This document shows positions 46,401 through 53,944 of a DNA stretch of 64,000 bases, in pieces. The DNA lies in assembly GCF_947242115.1 (NCBI RefSeq), contig NC_074720.1, positions 11,348,645 through 11,412,644 of the forward strand, in the 5' to 3' direction. A program made the position numbers and the translations under genes. Below the pieces are notes generated by a model. The model did not search any database. It was not told where the DNA came from and saw nothing but the letters and a program-made list of their open reading frames with translations. Position 1 is the stretch's first letter. The number at the start of each line of letters is the position of its first letter. The stretch comes from Biomphalaria glabrata. Its lineage: Eukaryota > Mollusca > Gastropoda > Planorbidae.

Positions 46401-48056
46401 GATGAAGGAATGGGAGGAGCTTCTATTGTTTACTGTCTTTTCTCTAATCTTCTGGACGTAGAGAATTATCTGGAACAATATACAACTGGTAACTTTTACA
46501 AGACAACAACGCCCAGGAATTGATATAGATATTTCCGGAGACATAATCCAAAAATTATTGTTAGAGTGGTATTGAAAAAAATGGGAGATAAGAATGTAAT
46601 ACGGATTCTTTCCACTACTGTCCCTTTCTTTCTGCAATTCAACCATCGACTTTTGATAATGTGGAGTTTAGACTGTTTTAGTTTATTTCAATGGTGAATA
46701 GTTCTCTTTAATTTTTCAACTATAATAGTTATTTAAAATGACTCAGTTTCAGTATCATTTTGGAAACAATTCTCTTTCCCCTATTTATAAAACTTTTTTC
46801 AAATTGCTTATATGTAAATGTAGCCCATCTTTTAAGCCTATAGTATGCAAAGTACCATGTCTGTTTTGTCAACCAGTGGGAAGAGGGCCTTTGTGAGAAA
46901 GCCTCTGTGCTGCCCTTAAGCGCCCGGCAAACACCACTCTGTAGGGATTCGAACTCGGGCCCCCCTGTTAGGTGGTCAAGCAGTGGCCAAACGGTTTTGG
47001 CCTCTCAGCCATTCAACCCAACTTATAATCTCTCTATTGAGTCTGCACGGTGGAAGATTGTGTGGTATCGTTGTTTAGGACATCTGAGTGGTTGGCTCAA
47101 AGAAAATGAACCAGATATACAGAGAGTGAATGAGCGAACAGCAGAAACAGAAGGTACACAGGAATCCGAAGAGAACTTTGGGAGGTGGTGAAATTAAAGG
47201 AAGGAGAGAGGGAGAAAGAAGGAGTGAAGGGAGGGCGTGAAAAGGGAGAAAAAGAAGAAAGAAGGGAGAGCGTGTCATGGCGAAATGGAAAGAGTGAGGG
47301 AGAGAGTGAAAGAGGGAAGGGAACAAGCGAAATAAAAAAAAATGTAACAAAATTTATATAAGAGAAAGAACTGCACCTTTACAGTCATAGCTCTTAATAT
47401 TGTAATATTTATTTCCTTTTTCTATATTAAACGAATTTAATTAATGAACTTTAATTATGTAGTTCATTGATCCATTTTTTTTTTATTTTTTTTTTGTTAA
47501 GGACGATGAATAATTGAGCTCCATCTTGATCCGAGAATGGGAAGTGGGAGAAATAACGTGTCCGAAACTTGTATCATACAGACAGATGGAGATGGAGATA
47601 GAAAGATGGAGTGCAAAAAAAGAGAGAGAGAACAGGATCATGAGAAGTAGAAAGTGAGGAGTGAAAGTGAAAGTGAAGTGTGAGAGAGGTAGTGAGGTTG
47701 AAATAGATGGGAGACAGGAAAGTATGGAGACACAGTAAGAGTGGACAAGGGGGGGGGTGGAGGGGGAGGGATTAAAGGGAAGATAGGGAGAGGTGGTGAT
47801 GAGAGAGAGAGAAAGAGAGAGAGAGAGGGAGGGAGGAAGAAATTCTAGAAAAATGACAAATCATAAGCTTAAAAAACAAACTGACAACCTAGTGACAAAA
47901 TATTTCAGACAGACGTAGAGACCAACCTGTGTGTAGAGACTTGAACAGGTCCGACTTTTTCCTGAACCAGGGCAACAGTTGTTCAATCTCGCCATCCTGT
48001 CTGTCCTCTGGCGGTTTGTTGATGATGTTGACCACCTTGGCGTACATCAAACTCAT
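25421..48056 (-). CDS. CNBD2: CNBD2-like cyclic nucleotide-binding protein (13 coding exons, 713 residues)
   Basis: Mammalian CNBD2 (CRIS) is a cAMP-binding protein needed for sperm tail function. Coding exons on the minus strand: 48056-47927, 40431-40344, 39504-39329, 38694-38577, 37061-36870, 36147-36031, 35860-35724, 33874-33224, 31473-31319, 30244-30090, 27700-27660, 26331-26264, 25534-25421. All phases agree. CNB fold 1 (about 44-170) has GDCFYIILSGSVSIF and the phosphate-binding cassette KSFGELALINADCVRNATII (Glu139, Arg149), with an acidic insertion at about 90-130. CNB fold 2 (about 185-360) has FEDTIVKQGNSVDGIHFIIK, but its cassette equivalent GDLEMAMGLTTYSQTVEC lacks the Arg, so it probably does not bind nucleotide. 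A basic, Arg/Gln-rich stretch follows at about 450-470, and the end is WLPLMPNRAATVL. The human protein is shorter. The start Met could be preceded by further exons, since an AG lies just upstream. Confidence 0.88.
25905..26125 (+). repeat. SINE family 2 (tRNA-derived), in CNBD2-like intron 12
   Basis: The head GCCTGGCCGTGCGGTTTGCG is box A-like and GGGTTCAAACCC is a box B. The body has CCCCGTCGTCCTGCGGGAGG and TTCAGCTCTGAAGGAACATC. The other copy is at 5445-5565 on the minus strand. Confidence 0.8.
26340..27655. other. CNBD2-like intron 11
   Basis: AT-rich, with no other gene or recognised repeat. The intron is short of known repeat families in comparison with its neighbours. Confidence 0.4.
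27872..28449 (-). mobile_element. hAT transposon remnant with extra inverted repeat, copy 1
   Basis: On the minus strand a degraded frame reads SVERSFSRLKLMKNYLRSKI and DRLKHLVVLAIERDL, the C-terminal dimerisation region of hAT transposases. An in-frame stop precedes it. The right end is TGCCGGCCCTG, the complement of a CAGGGCCGGC hAT terminus. A 25-base perfect inverted repeat (27872-27896 and 28207-28231) brackets the coding remnant and is absent from copy 2. Confidence 0.75.
28534..29189 (-). mobile_element. hAT transposon remnant, copy 2
   Basis: The minus-strand frame contains ESGERSFSRLKLLKNYLRST and EDRLKHLVILAMERNL, a hAT C-terminal dimerisation region. The right end is AAGGCCGGCCCTG and the left end CAGGTCCGGACTCAACC, matching imperfect hAT termini. 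The rest of the transposase is missing, so this is an internally deleted, non-autonomous copy. A clean 8-base target duplication is not seen. Confidence 0.8.
29200..30085. other. CNBD2-like intron 10, right part
   Basis: AT-rich DNA. No additional exon or repeat recognised. Confidence 0.35.
30835..31305 (+). repeat. Dimeric repeat C, in CNBD2-like intron 9
   Basis: Two head-to-tail units as at 14755-15226: each has TTGATTCATGTTTTGTTAG or ATTGATTCATGTCTTGTCAG, GTTTCAACTTGATCCGA and GGAGAAATAATGTGT. The second ends with AGTGAGTTGATTATAAGCTT and TGTGAAAAAAAAAAG. The CNBD2-like exon 9 donor (GTAGCG on the minus strand) is within about 15 bases of the end and may be inside it, since a fuller copy near 60580 continues with GTTTGTAGC where this one has GTTTGTGGCGCTACC. 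Confidence 0.7.
31690..31937 (-). repeat. SINE family 3 (tRNA-derived), in CNBD2-like intron 8
   Basis: On the minus strand the head reads GGTCGAGAGGCTAAGGTCAA, then a box B-like GGGGTTCGAGGTTC, then a body with GAGCGCCTAAAGGAAAAACC and the end ATAAGCATGAAAGTAGCGC. The same order is seen at 46868-47030 and in shortened form at 50735-50850. Confidence 0.75.
31940..33220. other. CNBD2-like intron 8 with an unexplained GC-richer block
   Basis: The left part is AT-rich. About 32850-33170 is GC-richer and gives two overlapping plus-strand frames (with CPVCRKCVCHPHHP), not recognised as any domain and without matching splice signals that I can defend. It is probably old mobile-element DNA. Confidence 0.3.
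34105..35222. mobile_element. Mutator-like non-autonomous DNA transposon (MULE MITE)
   Basis: The element is flanked by identical 9-base direct repeats AAAATGGAT (34096-34104 and 35223-35231), the target length usual for Mutator-like elements. Its ends are inverted and each is built from about four or five iterations of a 15-base word like GACGTTTTGGCGCGA (left 34112-34190; right, complementary, 35155-35215). The middle is AT-rich with no transposase. It lies in CNBD2-like intron 7. A foldback-type element is the alternative. Confidence 0.75.
35383..35650 (+). repeat. SINE family 1, full-length copy
   Basis: The head has GGTGCTGTGGCTGAGCGTAA, then GGGTTCAAATCC. The body has TCTGATGGGAACCTGACATT and CACCCTCGTTAACCGTAG. 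It ends GGTCTGAAAGGAGGAACTTT and is followed by a pyrimidine tail. It lies in CNBD2-like intron 7. Confidence 0.9.
36372..36450 (-). repeat. tRNA-Ile-like relic (pseudo-tRNA or SINE head)
   Basis: On the minus strand GCATTAATAACGCGAAAG has an anticodon arm like that of tRNA-Ile(AAT), followed by GTCGTGGGTTCGAACC, a good box B. The acceptor stem does not close and the anticodon stem has a mismatch, so a working tRNA is unlikely. Confidence 0.5.
36478..36665 (+). repeat. Repeat C, single unit, in CNBD2-like intron 5
   Basis: It has TTAATTGATTAATTGGTTAA, TTGTACAAAAATTTCAATTTG, GGAAGTGGGAGATAAAAACG and TACCAGATAAAGTGAG in the repeat C order. Only one unit is present. Confidence 0.65.
37090..37985. 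other. CNBD2-like intron 4, right part
   Basis: AT-rich with a 65-codon minus frame (37505-37702) not tied to any family. No exon recognised. Confidence 0.3.
38000..38465 (+). mobile_element. Degraded LINE ORF2 C-terminus, in CNBD2-like intron 4
   Basis: Plus-strand pieces read LRWADHVVPMNDNR, FDRSSWLADVHVGVSSY and, in another frame, SQPTHALCEVP. Their order (R-WAGHV-RM, then DR--WR, then VS-Y, then LCE-C-K) is the usual end of LINE polymerase proteins with a C-terminal zinc finger. Several frame changes show it is dead. Confidence 0.65.
38905..39110 (-). mobile_element. 3' end of the Jockey/CR1-like LINE
   Basis: It matches the non-coding 3' tail of the other copies (TATCTTATACGGACGTTCCC, GCCAATGAAGTCATGCTTG, then ACACTTGTACAAATTTAGCC), diverged. 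The coding part is absent. Confidence 0.65.
39930..40095. repeat. Two-unit tandem duplication, about 80 bases each
   Basis: CATATTTCCAATTCGAACCA, ACTAAATGATAATAAAATAA and TATTGCGAACAATACTCCGT recur in the same order with very few differences, so the duplication is recent. It lies in CNBD2-like intron 2. Confidence 0.9.
40794..40827. repeat. (CT)n microsatellite
   Basis: About sixteen CT units with one G interruption. Confidence 0.95.
41389..41461. mobile_element. 73-base TTAA-flanked MITE, copy 1
   Basis: Bounded by TTAA (41385-41388 and 41462-41465) with 12-base perfect terminal inverted repeats CTCTTTCTCTCC. Interior: GTAATTATTT and ATTCTGGTGGAATCAACG. The TTAA duplication is the piggyBac-type signature, though the termini do not start CCC as most do. 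The same element with the same length is at 43965-44037. Confidence 0.8.
42306..42452. repeat. 49-base tandem repeat, three units
   Basis: Each unit contains TTGACATCATCACACTGTTT and ATGTGACTGATGGTGTTGTG. The three copies are almost identical. Confidence 0.95.
42482..42735 (+). repeat. SINE family 1, full-length copy
   Basis: The head GCGTGGTGGCCGAATTTAAA is followed by GGGTTCAAATCTC and the standard body (ACTCTAATGGATACCTGACA, CATGACACCCTCGTTAACC). It ends near ACAACGTCTGA. Confidence 0.9.
43285..43305. repeat. Poly(T) tract
   Basis: A run of about 20 T preceded by T-rich DNA. It may be the A-tail of a minus-strand retroposed sequence that I cannot identify. Confidence 0.8.
43965..44037. 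mobile_element. 73-base TTAA-flanked MITE, copy 2
   Basis: Same inverted termini CTCTTTCTCTCC and same interior (TTCTGGTGGAATAAACGCTG) as copy 1, bounded by TTAA at 43961-43964 and 44038-44041. A handful of interior substitutions separate the copies, while the termini are identical. Confidence 0.8.
45531..45645. repeat. Short imperfect tandem repeat, about 18-base unit
   Basis: Units of the type TTCAAGTTAACACTGC vary in the last bases. A related single unit occurs near 45255. Confidence 0.7.
45647..45673. repeat. (AAT)n microsatellite
   Basis: About eight AAT units. Confidence 0.9.
46868..47030 (-). repeat. SINE family 3 copy
   Basis: On the minus strand it reads GGTTGAATGGCTGAGAGGCC, the box B CCCGAGTTCGAATCCC, then GCCGGGCGCTTAAGGGCAGC. 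The 3' end with ATAAGCATGAA is missing. Confidence 0.75.
47185..47345. repeat. Purine-rich (GA) tract 1
   Basis: Strong strand asymmetry with AAGGAGAGAGGGAGAAAGAA-type sequence. No fixed period. Confidence 0.8.
47350..47605 (+). repeat. Repeat C, single unit
   Basis: Order TAAGAGAAAGAACTGCAC, TAGTTCATTGATCCA, GAGCTCCATCTTGATCCGAG, GGAAGTGGGAGAAATAACG and TACAGACAGATGGAG matches repeat C. Confidence 0.65.
47575..47845. repeat. Purine-rich (GA/GGA) tract 2
   Basis: Runs such as AGAGAGAGAGAAAGAGAGAG and GGGGGGGTGGAGGGGGAGGG. It lies 80 bases beyond the donor of the first recognised CNBD2-like exon. Confidence 0.85.
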
Positions 48057-48111
48057 GGCTATTTCTGTGTGGTCACTCGGTCTCTATCCAATGGTCAATC
48101 CCCGCTTCGGA

Positions 48112-48363
48112 TCACTCACGTTCCTTGGTCACTCATCTGAATTAATATAATAAAAATCATGGATCACTCACGTTCCTATGTCACTCATCTGAATTAATAT
48201 AATAACAATCATGGGTCACTCACGATCCTAGGTCACTCATCTGAATTAATATAATAACAATCATGGGTCACTCACGATCCTAGGTCACTCATCTGAATTA
48301 ATATAATAACAATCATGGGTCACTCACGATCCTAGGTCACTCATCTGAATTAATATAATAACA
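48112..48363. repeat. 52-base tandem repeat, five units, just upstream of the CNBD2-like start codon
   Basis: Units begin at 48112, 48164, 48216, 48268 and 48320, each with TCACTCACG, GGTCACTCATCTGAATTAA and TATAATAACAATCATGG. The array starts 56 bases 5' of the proposed start codon at 48056, so it lies in the leader, promoter or an upstream intron of that gene. Confidence 0.93.
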
Positions 48364-48839
48364 GCTATGGATGTCTTAGATGTCCTATGTAGGCACAATA
48401 TATATGTATTTGAATTTATGTGTCTCAAAATAGAAGCCAAACAAAACATACTAAGATAATTCCCGTACTTACACATTCACGTATTTGTGAACTTTGAAAA
48501 GAACCGTAACTCAATGAGAAAAAGTAATACAAAAAATAGATAGTCTCCCCCAGTCATTACTAATCATGCAATTAACCTACATGTTATGTCAATAAAGCAG
48601 GCATTATTTTTTTCATCTCTTCAAGTCGCTAGCACCTCAAGGTCGTCTGCTATGACGTCAGCTGTACTTGTACTAATTAGCATTCTATTCCTAGTAGACT
48701 ATAGATTAGGAAGCAATATGCTACATGTCGTGTTTATAGAATAGCCAAAAAAAAAAGAAAGGTAGTTTTCTTCCGTTATTAATTATCGGCCCCTGAAAGA
48801 AGCAAAGCCGTTATTGGTTCTGTGTGGTACACAGCACAC

Positions 48840-49330
48840 CGCGCCTCGTGCCTGGGCGCCACTTGCTATAAGTGGCCGAGGGCAGCGCTAAGCATGGCGA
48901 GTTTACCTCATATTCCTATACTGTAACCGCCACATTCCGTGCAGGGACCACCACTCCAGCTATCGGGACACTGATGTTGGCTCCCTTTGTGAAACGGTGT
49001 AGCGGACTTTTTGGACTGGGTTGCTGGCTTTTGTTCCATCCCCACCCCGAGTGACATAAAAAAAAGGCTCACCCAGGGTATCCTGCAGGGGCCTTGTTCA
49101 CTTCCCGTTCTTAGCCTATCTAGTTCCACTACTAGACGTTTTCACGGAGGCGCCACGCTGAGTCGACGGGGGTTGAATCTCCCGCGACGACTTTCCAAAG
49201 TAGCCGAGTTTGGGTCTCTCAGACTCCCCAGACTCGCCGACTTCCTAGACTTACCGAATTCCCAGACTCGCCGAATTCCGTTTCGACTAGTCCGGTAAGC
49301 CACATGTTTTACCCTACACGATAACATACG
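48840..49330. mobile_element. GC-rich LTR-like fossil fragment
   Basis: A GC-rich block in AT-rich DNA. Parts resemble the LTR-like element at 5712-6925: TTAGCCTATCTAGTTCC here against TTAGCCTAACCACTTCC there, followed in both by CGTTTTCACG-type and GCCACG words. It is old and incomplete. It could instead be a CpG-rich promoter of the CNBD2-like gene, which starts 0.8 kb away. Confidence 0.3.
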
Positions 49331-49334
49331 GCCA

Positions 49335-50390
49335 TTGCATACAACCGAATAGTTCTATCCAGTGCTTTTTAGAAGAGAAGATTTGAGCATGTGAAGCTTT
49401 GAAGCACGTGAAGAGGAATGAAGGTGCTTATGAAGCTACACGCCTGCATGTCTGCCACAGATTCACAATAAGGTTACTTTTGGCACTGTGTGTCATAAGT
49501 TCAAATATTTTTTCAAACGATGGCAATACACATTTGATAAATATAATGGGTCGTGTGTTTGATCCTACCAATACTTTTTTAAAGTTCAGTTTTGTTCACT
49601 AAATTTGCTTTCAGTAATTCAAATGTTTAATGAAATATTTGTTTTGTCTTTAGACAAGTAATTTGAACCAGGTTTAATTTAAAATTAAAATGCACTGACC
49701 TAGATCTATACAGCAGCGTTTCTCAAATTGTGGTGCGAGCACCCTGGTTTACTCTCAAAAGGGAGGGGAGGGGAGGGAAGCGAAATCCTGACAAATAAAA
49801 GGGGGGTGAAGCCTGTTAATTTTTTTTCACAGTGCAAAAAAATATTTTCATTATAATTGTCAATCCATGTTCGAATATTAACAAAGCAATTGAAATTAAA
49901 AGAAAATATAATGTAAATATTTGAAGAGGCGTAGTTTCATCTCCTAATAAGGGCCTGCAACAATATTAACTCAAAACTCTTTGAAAAAGAAATTTCAAAA
50001 TGCGAATCTTCTCGATTTTTTTATTTTTTTGGGGGTCAGAATGGTCGAAATTCTCCCAACTGTTGTACATCGTTAGGTCGATGTTATTTGTGTAACAAAA
50101 CACAAAGTCCGCGTCCTAACGTTTTATCTATAACCATGGTGTGTTATGGCCTTTCAGTTTCTATTCTTTTTCATTGAATCCTTAAAACCTTCTCAGACCC
50201 AATGGAGAAGCCGCAAGGCTCTTCCATGACCCCTGCTGGATAAGAATTTTTTTTTTCATTTAGTGGGGACGTCAACTGTAAAAGTTTGAGAAATACTACT
50301 ATAAAGTTACGACCTCAAAGTTAAATCTAAGATTGAAGGATCTGAGACTTAATTGAGAAACGCCTGTATACTATGGTCATTAGAGACACT
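49335..50390. other. Intergenic stretch, no gene seen
   Basis: AT-rich. The part at 49720-50310 includes GTTTCTCAAATTGTGGTGCGAG near its start and AAAGTTTGAGAAATACTACT near its end, partly inverted to each other, as in an old DNA transposon. I cannot assign a family. Confidence 0.35.
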
Positions 50391-50394
50391 GTGC

Positions 50395-50645
50395 CTGGTC
50401 AACAAGTATATTTTTACAAAGCTTATATCAACTCACTCCGTTTGTCTGTCTGGGTGGTATCGTGCGCACGTTATTTCTCCCACATCCCATTCTCTGATCT
50501 AGTTGTTTTACAAAATTATTTATTGTCGAAAACAACAAATGAATCAATCGAAAAAAAAACACTAAAAAAATAAGTTAATAATCAATCAATTAGTCGTAAT
50601 TAGAGAGTTCTGTATATTTTTTAATAGAAAATGTACAAAACTAAG
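50395..50645 (-). repeat. Repeat C, single unit, inverted
   Basis: On the minus strand it carries GATTCATTTGTTGTTTTCGA, TAGATCAGAGAATGGGATG, GGGAGAAATAACGTGCGC and the end ATATAAGCTTTGTAAAAATA. It is the only minus-strand copy among those found. Confidence 0.7.
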
Positions 50646-50734
50646 GGGAGATAAGCCTAGTGTATAACAGGTCATTTGCTAAAAACGCTGAACAATTAAC
50701 CTTTTTAGGCTATTAAGCCTTCCAATTTATTAAC

Positions 50735-50850
50735 TACTTGTATAGCTCAGTGGCTAACGCGTCGGCCTCTCATCATCTTGACCGTAGCAGTGGACAATTA
50801 CGCACTGAGCATTCTATAAGCATGAAAATTGCGCTAAACAACAACAATTA
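50735..50850 (+). repeat. SINE family 3, internally deleted copy
   Basis: The head ATAGCTCAGTGGCTAACGCG is joined to the 3' end CTATAAGCATGAAAATTGCG. The middle of the element, including most of the body seen at 31690-31937, is missing. Confidence 0.55.
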
Positions 50851-51769
50851 ATTTCCAATCGCACACATTTATTACTGATAGTCTGGATTTACTAACGAGA
50901 TTTATAACAGAGTCAAAATAATTGGAGCAATTTCACTCAATATAAGCTCTGATTTTTTAAAAGTATTTTTGTGTATATTTCATATATATTACATGCAGCC
51001 CTTGACTAAGTTTAGTTTCCAATACACCATTGCGTAAGGCTAACACCCACCTCTTGCAAGGAAGAAAGAGACCTGTAGGTATGATTTTATCTGCAATACA
51101 TGAACCTTGAATTTTTTTTTTATTTGTTACCATTTCAAAATTCAGCCCTTCCATTTACCCCCCACCCCCAACATTTAAAAAAAAATCGCGATTATGGCAT
51201 TTGCCTTTATTGTGGTATTGACTTATACAGAGTACACCATATCCATTGCAGTCGCCAACCCCCCCCCCCCTATTGCGTCCCATTCCTCCGATCGATTCAC
51301 GACTAATTTTTTTTTTTTAGTTGTCGTAAACCTTGGATCCTTTGTTTTATGTGCAGGGCTGAGAATAGACTTCTTTGTTTCCTGTACAGGGGTGAGAATA
51401 GACTTCTGGGGAATGTGCCAACAAGTAAGTGACAATTACAATAGGTTTTATAAATAGTTTGAAGTGCAAACAATATTCGGGAGAAAATGGAGAGATAATC
51501 ATGACACGATGGAACCTGTCTATCATGTGGGTCAACGTTCACAATAGCAAGCAACCACGAGATAAGTTCTTCTCTGAGCTTTATACCTCACAAACATCCT
51601 TAGAGCTATCTATATATAAGAAACTTTTTTTTTAACTCATACAGTATGGAGAGATAGCCTGGAAATAAAATACAGTGTCCGTAAATTATTGGATTTTTGC
51701 ATTCACAGATCAATTATTTCTTTTACAAAAGAAGAAATAATTGAGATTTTACTTCTCAGTGGCAGTGAT

Positions 51770-51826
51770 GGATGGTCATATCAAAGGATGGTCATATCAA
51801 AGGATGGTTATATCAAAGGATGGTCA
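51770..51826. repeat. 18-base tandem repeat, about three units
   Basis: Repeats of GGATGGTCATATCAAA directly beside the LINE 3' tail. Confidence 0.9.
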
Positions 51827-52445
51827 TCTTCTTATCTTATCTTATATGATAGAGACGTTACTTCAAAAAAGATTACGTCCTACGCGTCATGCATTTAGTC
51901 ATGCATATTAACCAATGGCCTAAATTCTGCCAAGTCACTGGTTTTCCTGGCTAGCTCAGGCAACCCATTCCATGCTCTAATAGCGCTAGGGAAGAAGGAG
52001 CATTTGTAAAATTTGTCCTAGCATATGGAACGAGGAATGTGCCTTTATCTTTGTGTCTTTCTGAGTATTGTATTAAATTTTGTTTTTGTATTTAAAGATT
52101 ATGGTTCAGTATTTTATGTATAATTGCTAATTTACTTTTAAGTCTTCTATCCTGAAGGCTTTCTAAATTTAGTGATTTTACTAAAGGTGTTACTCTAGTC
52201 AAATGTGAATATTCGTTTGTTATGAATCTCACTGCTCTAGTTTGTGTCTGTTCCAGTTTTTTAATGTTTTCTTGAGTTGAGGGGTCCCAAACGGAGGATG
52301 CATATTCTAATATTGGCCTAACCAAGGTTAAATAACATTTTAGTTTTATATTCTTATTTGATTTATAGAAATTTCTTTTAATAAACCTTAATACTTTGTT
52401 TGATTTTTTGATAGTTTCGACAATATGGGGATTCCATGACAATTT
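51827..52445 (-). mobile_element. Jockey/CR1-like LINE, 3' end with open C-terminal frame
   Basis: The 3' tail is TCTTATCTTATCTTATATG on the plus strand (an AAGAT-type repeat). The minus-strand frame 52442-52092 reads MSWNPHIVETIKKSNKVLRF, LVRPILEYASSVWDPSTQ and QTQTRAVRFITNEYSHLT, the usual C-terminus after the reverse transcriptase. It overlaps in content with position 1-60 of the window. The 5' truncation is at about 52445. Confidence 0.9.
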
Positions 52446-52579
52446 ATTTTATTTATTATAACATAGGATAGCAGATGAAGTTAATGTACTTCATCCGGGA
52501 AGAATATCTAATTATCATATATGTGTCTGTGTATATTGGGTATACATATATTTATATTTACGTACCGGCATACTGTGTA

Positions 52580-52850
52580 TTTGGAGGCGCAGTGGCTGAG
52601 TGCTTGGCTTCCGAACCGGGAATCCCGGGTTCGAATCCCAGTGAAGACTGGGATTTTTAATTTTGGGATCCTTGGGCGCCTCTGAGTCCACCCAGCTCTA
52701 ATGTGTACCTGACATTAGTTGGGGAAAAGTAAAGGATGTTGGTCGTTGTGCTGGCCACATGACACCCTCGTTTTGGGCAAATAAATAGATGCCCTTTACA
52801 TTATCTGCCCTGTAGACCACAAGTCTTAAAGGGGAACTTATACTGTGCAT
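52580..52850 (+). repeat. SINE family 1, full-length copy
   Basis: GAGGCGCAGTGGCTGAGTGC, then GGGTTCGAATCCC and the standard body and end (CTTAAAGGGGAACTTATAC). The box B is the best preserved of the family. Confidence 0.9.
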
Positions 52851-53096
52851 TATATTTTTAAAAAATAAATAAATCGTTCTCTTGTAGATATTTTTGTCGG
52901 ATTCTCGTAGAGAAAAAAATTTAACAGATGTTAAGAAAACAAAATGACGTGAAACTAGATGATAATACTAGAACTGACTAGATGATAATACTGACTAGAT
53001 GACAGGACAAGATGATAGAACACAAAATTGTTGTTGTCTCTCAGAAGTCATTGTCACTGGTGTCCAACACTTTTCGGTCTAAGAACTAAACAAATT

Positions 53097-53940
53097 TCCA
53101 ACAAAGGCAGGTATCAATATTTTCAGAAAGAACATCAGAATTAAATTCTATCAAAGACAAATGACAGTGAGAAATGGAGAAAGAAGGTTGACAGATCTTG
53201 TGTGGTGCCCCAGCGGTCCAGCAGACCAAAGGATAGGTGAAAGTGAATGTGAAGTTAAATGCGAACCTGGCCTAACTGATGTCTTATAGTGAATATCTAA
53301 TTGTTATGCAAAGGGTCAATCTCTTAATCAAATCCAAAAAAAAAAAAAAAATATCCGTAAAAAAAAAAATCCATTTGTTTTGTGTTAGCAATGCGGTTCA
53401 CTCGATAATATGAAGACCTACTTATTTATTGTTGTTTTAAATTCTGTCCAACTTATATGCATACTAAAAAGATTTTTTTCTCTTTAAAAAAAGTAAACAT
53501 TATTTTGGGGTAAATGTAGTAGTTATTAAGACAGAACTTACATAACGTAGCAATACAAATGTAAAAATATTTTCTTTTAACAAAAGAATCTTAAACCATT
53601 TGCATAAATGTGTTAAAAATATGGTAAATGGTCATCTCCCCCCACCCTACTAAAGAGCCTCCCGTGTTTGTTACTATTAATAGTGAATAGTTGTAAAAGT
53701 GGTGTATTTTTGTGAAAAAAAAAACTGCTTGAATAAGTGATTTAAAAAATTTTTTCGCTTTCAGAAAAGAAAAAAGTAGCCGTCGCATCAAAACTTTGAA
53801 TGGACTAAAATATTATGATGTCGGATTTTCACTATCTTTTCTAATTTACGAGATCTAAACGGGACGAACGGACAGACAGACTGACAGATATTTCACACAA
53901 AACTAATAGCGTCTTTTTCCTTTCGGGGGCCGCTAATATA
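53097..53940 (+). repeat. Dispersed repeat B, copy 2
   Basis: It matches 2437-3140. The conserved frame reads NIFRKNIRIKFYQRQMT and NGERRLTDLVWCPSGPADQR and ends after TDVL at 53287-53289. The right end includes ACGAGATCTAAACGGGACGA and a GACAGACAGACTGACAG run. Confidence 0.6.
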
Positions 53941-53944
53941 TGTT

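Larger units (their letters stand above)
40432..47926. other. CNBD2-like intron 1 (7.5 kb)
   Basis: This long intron holds two TTAA-flanked MITEs, one SINE family 1 copy, one SINE family 3 copy, one repeat C unit, several tandem repeats and purine-rich tracts, listed separately. The stretches 42740-43240, 44045-45230 and 45680-46860 contain AT-rich DNA in which I see no exon. Confidence 0.5.
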
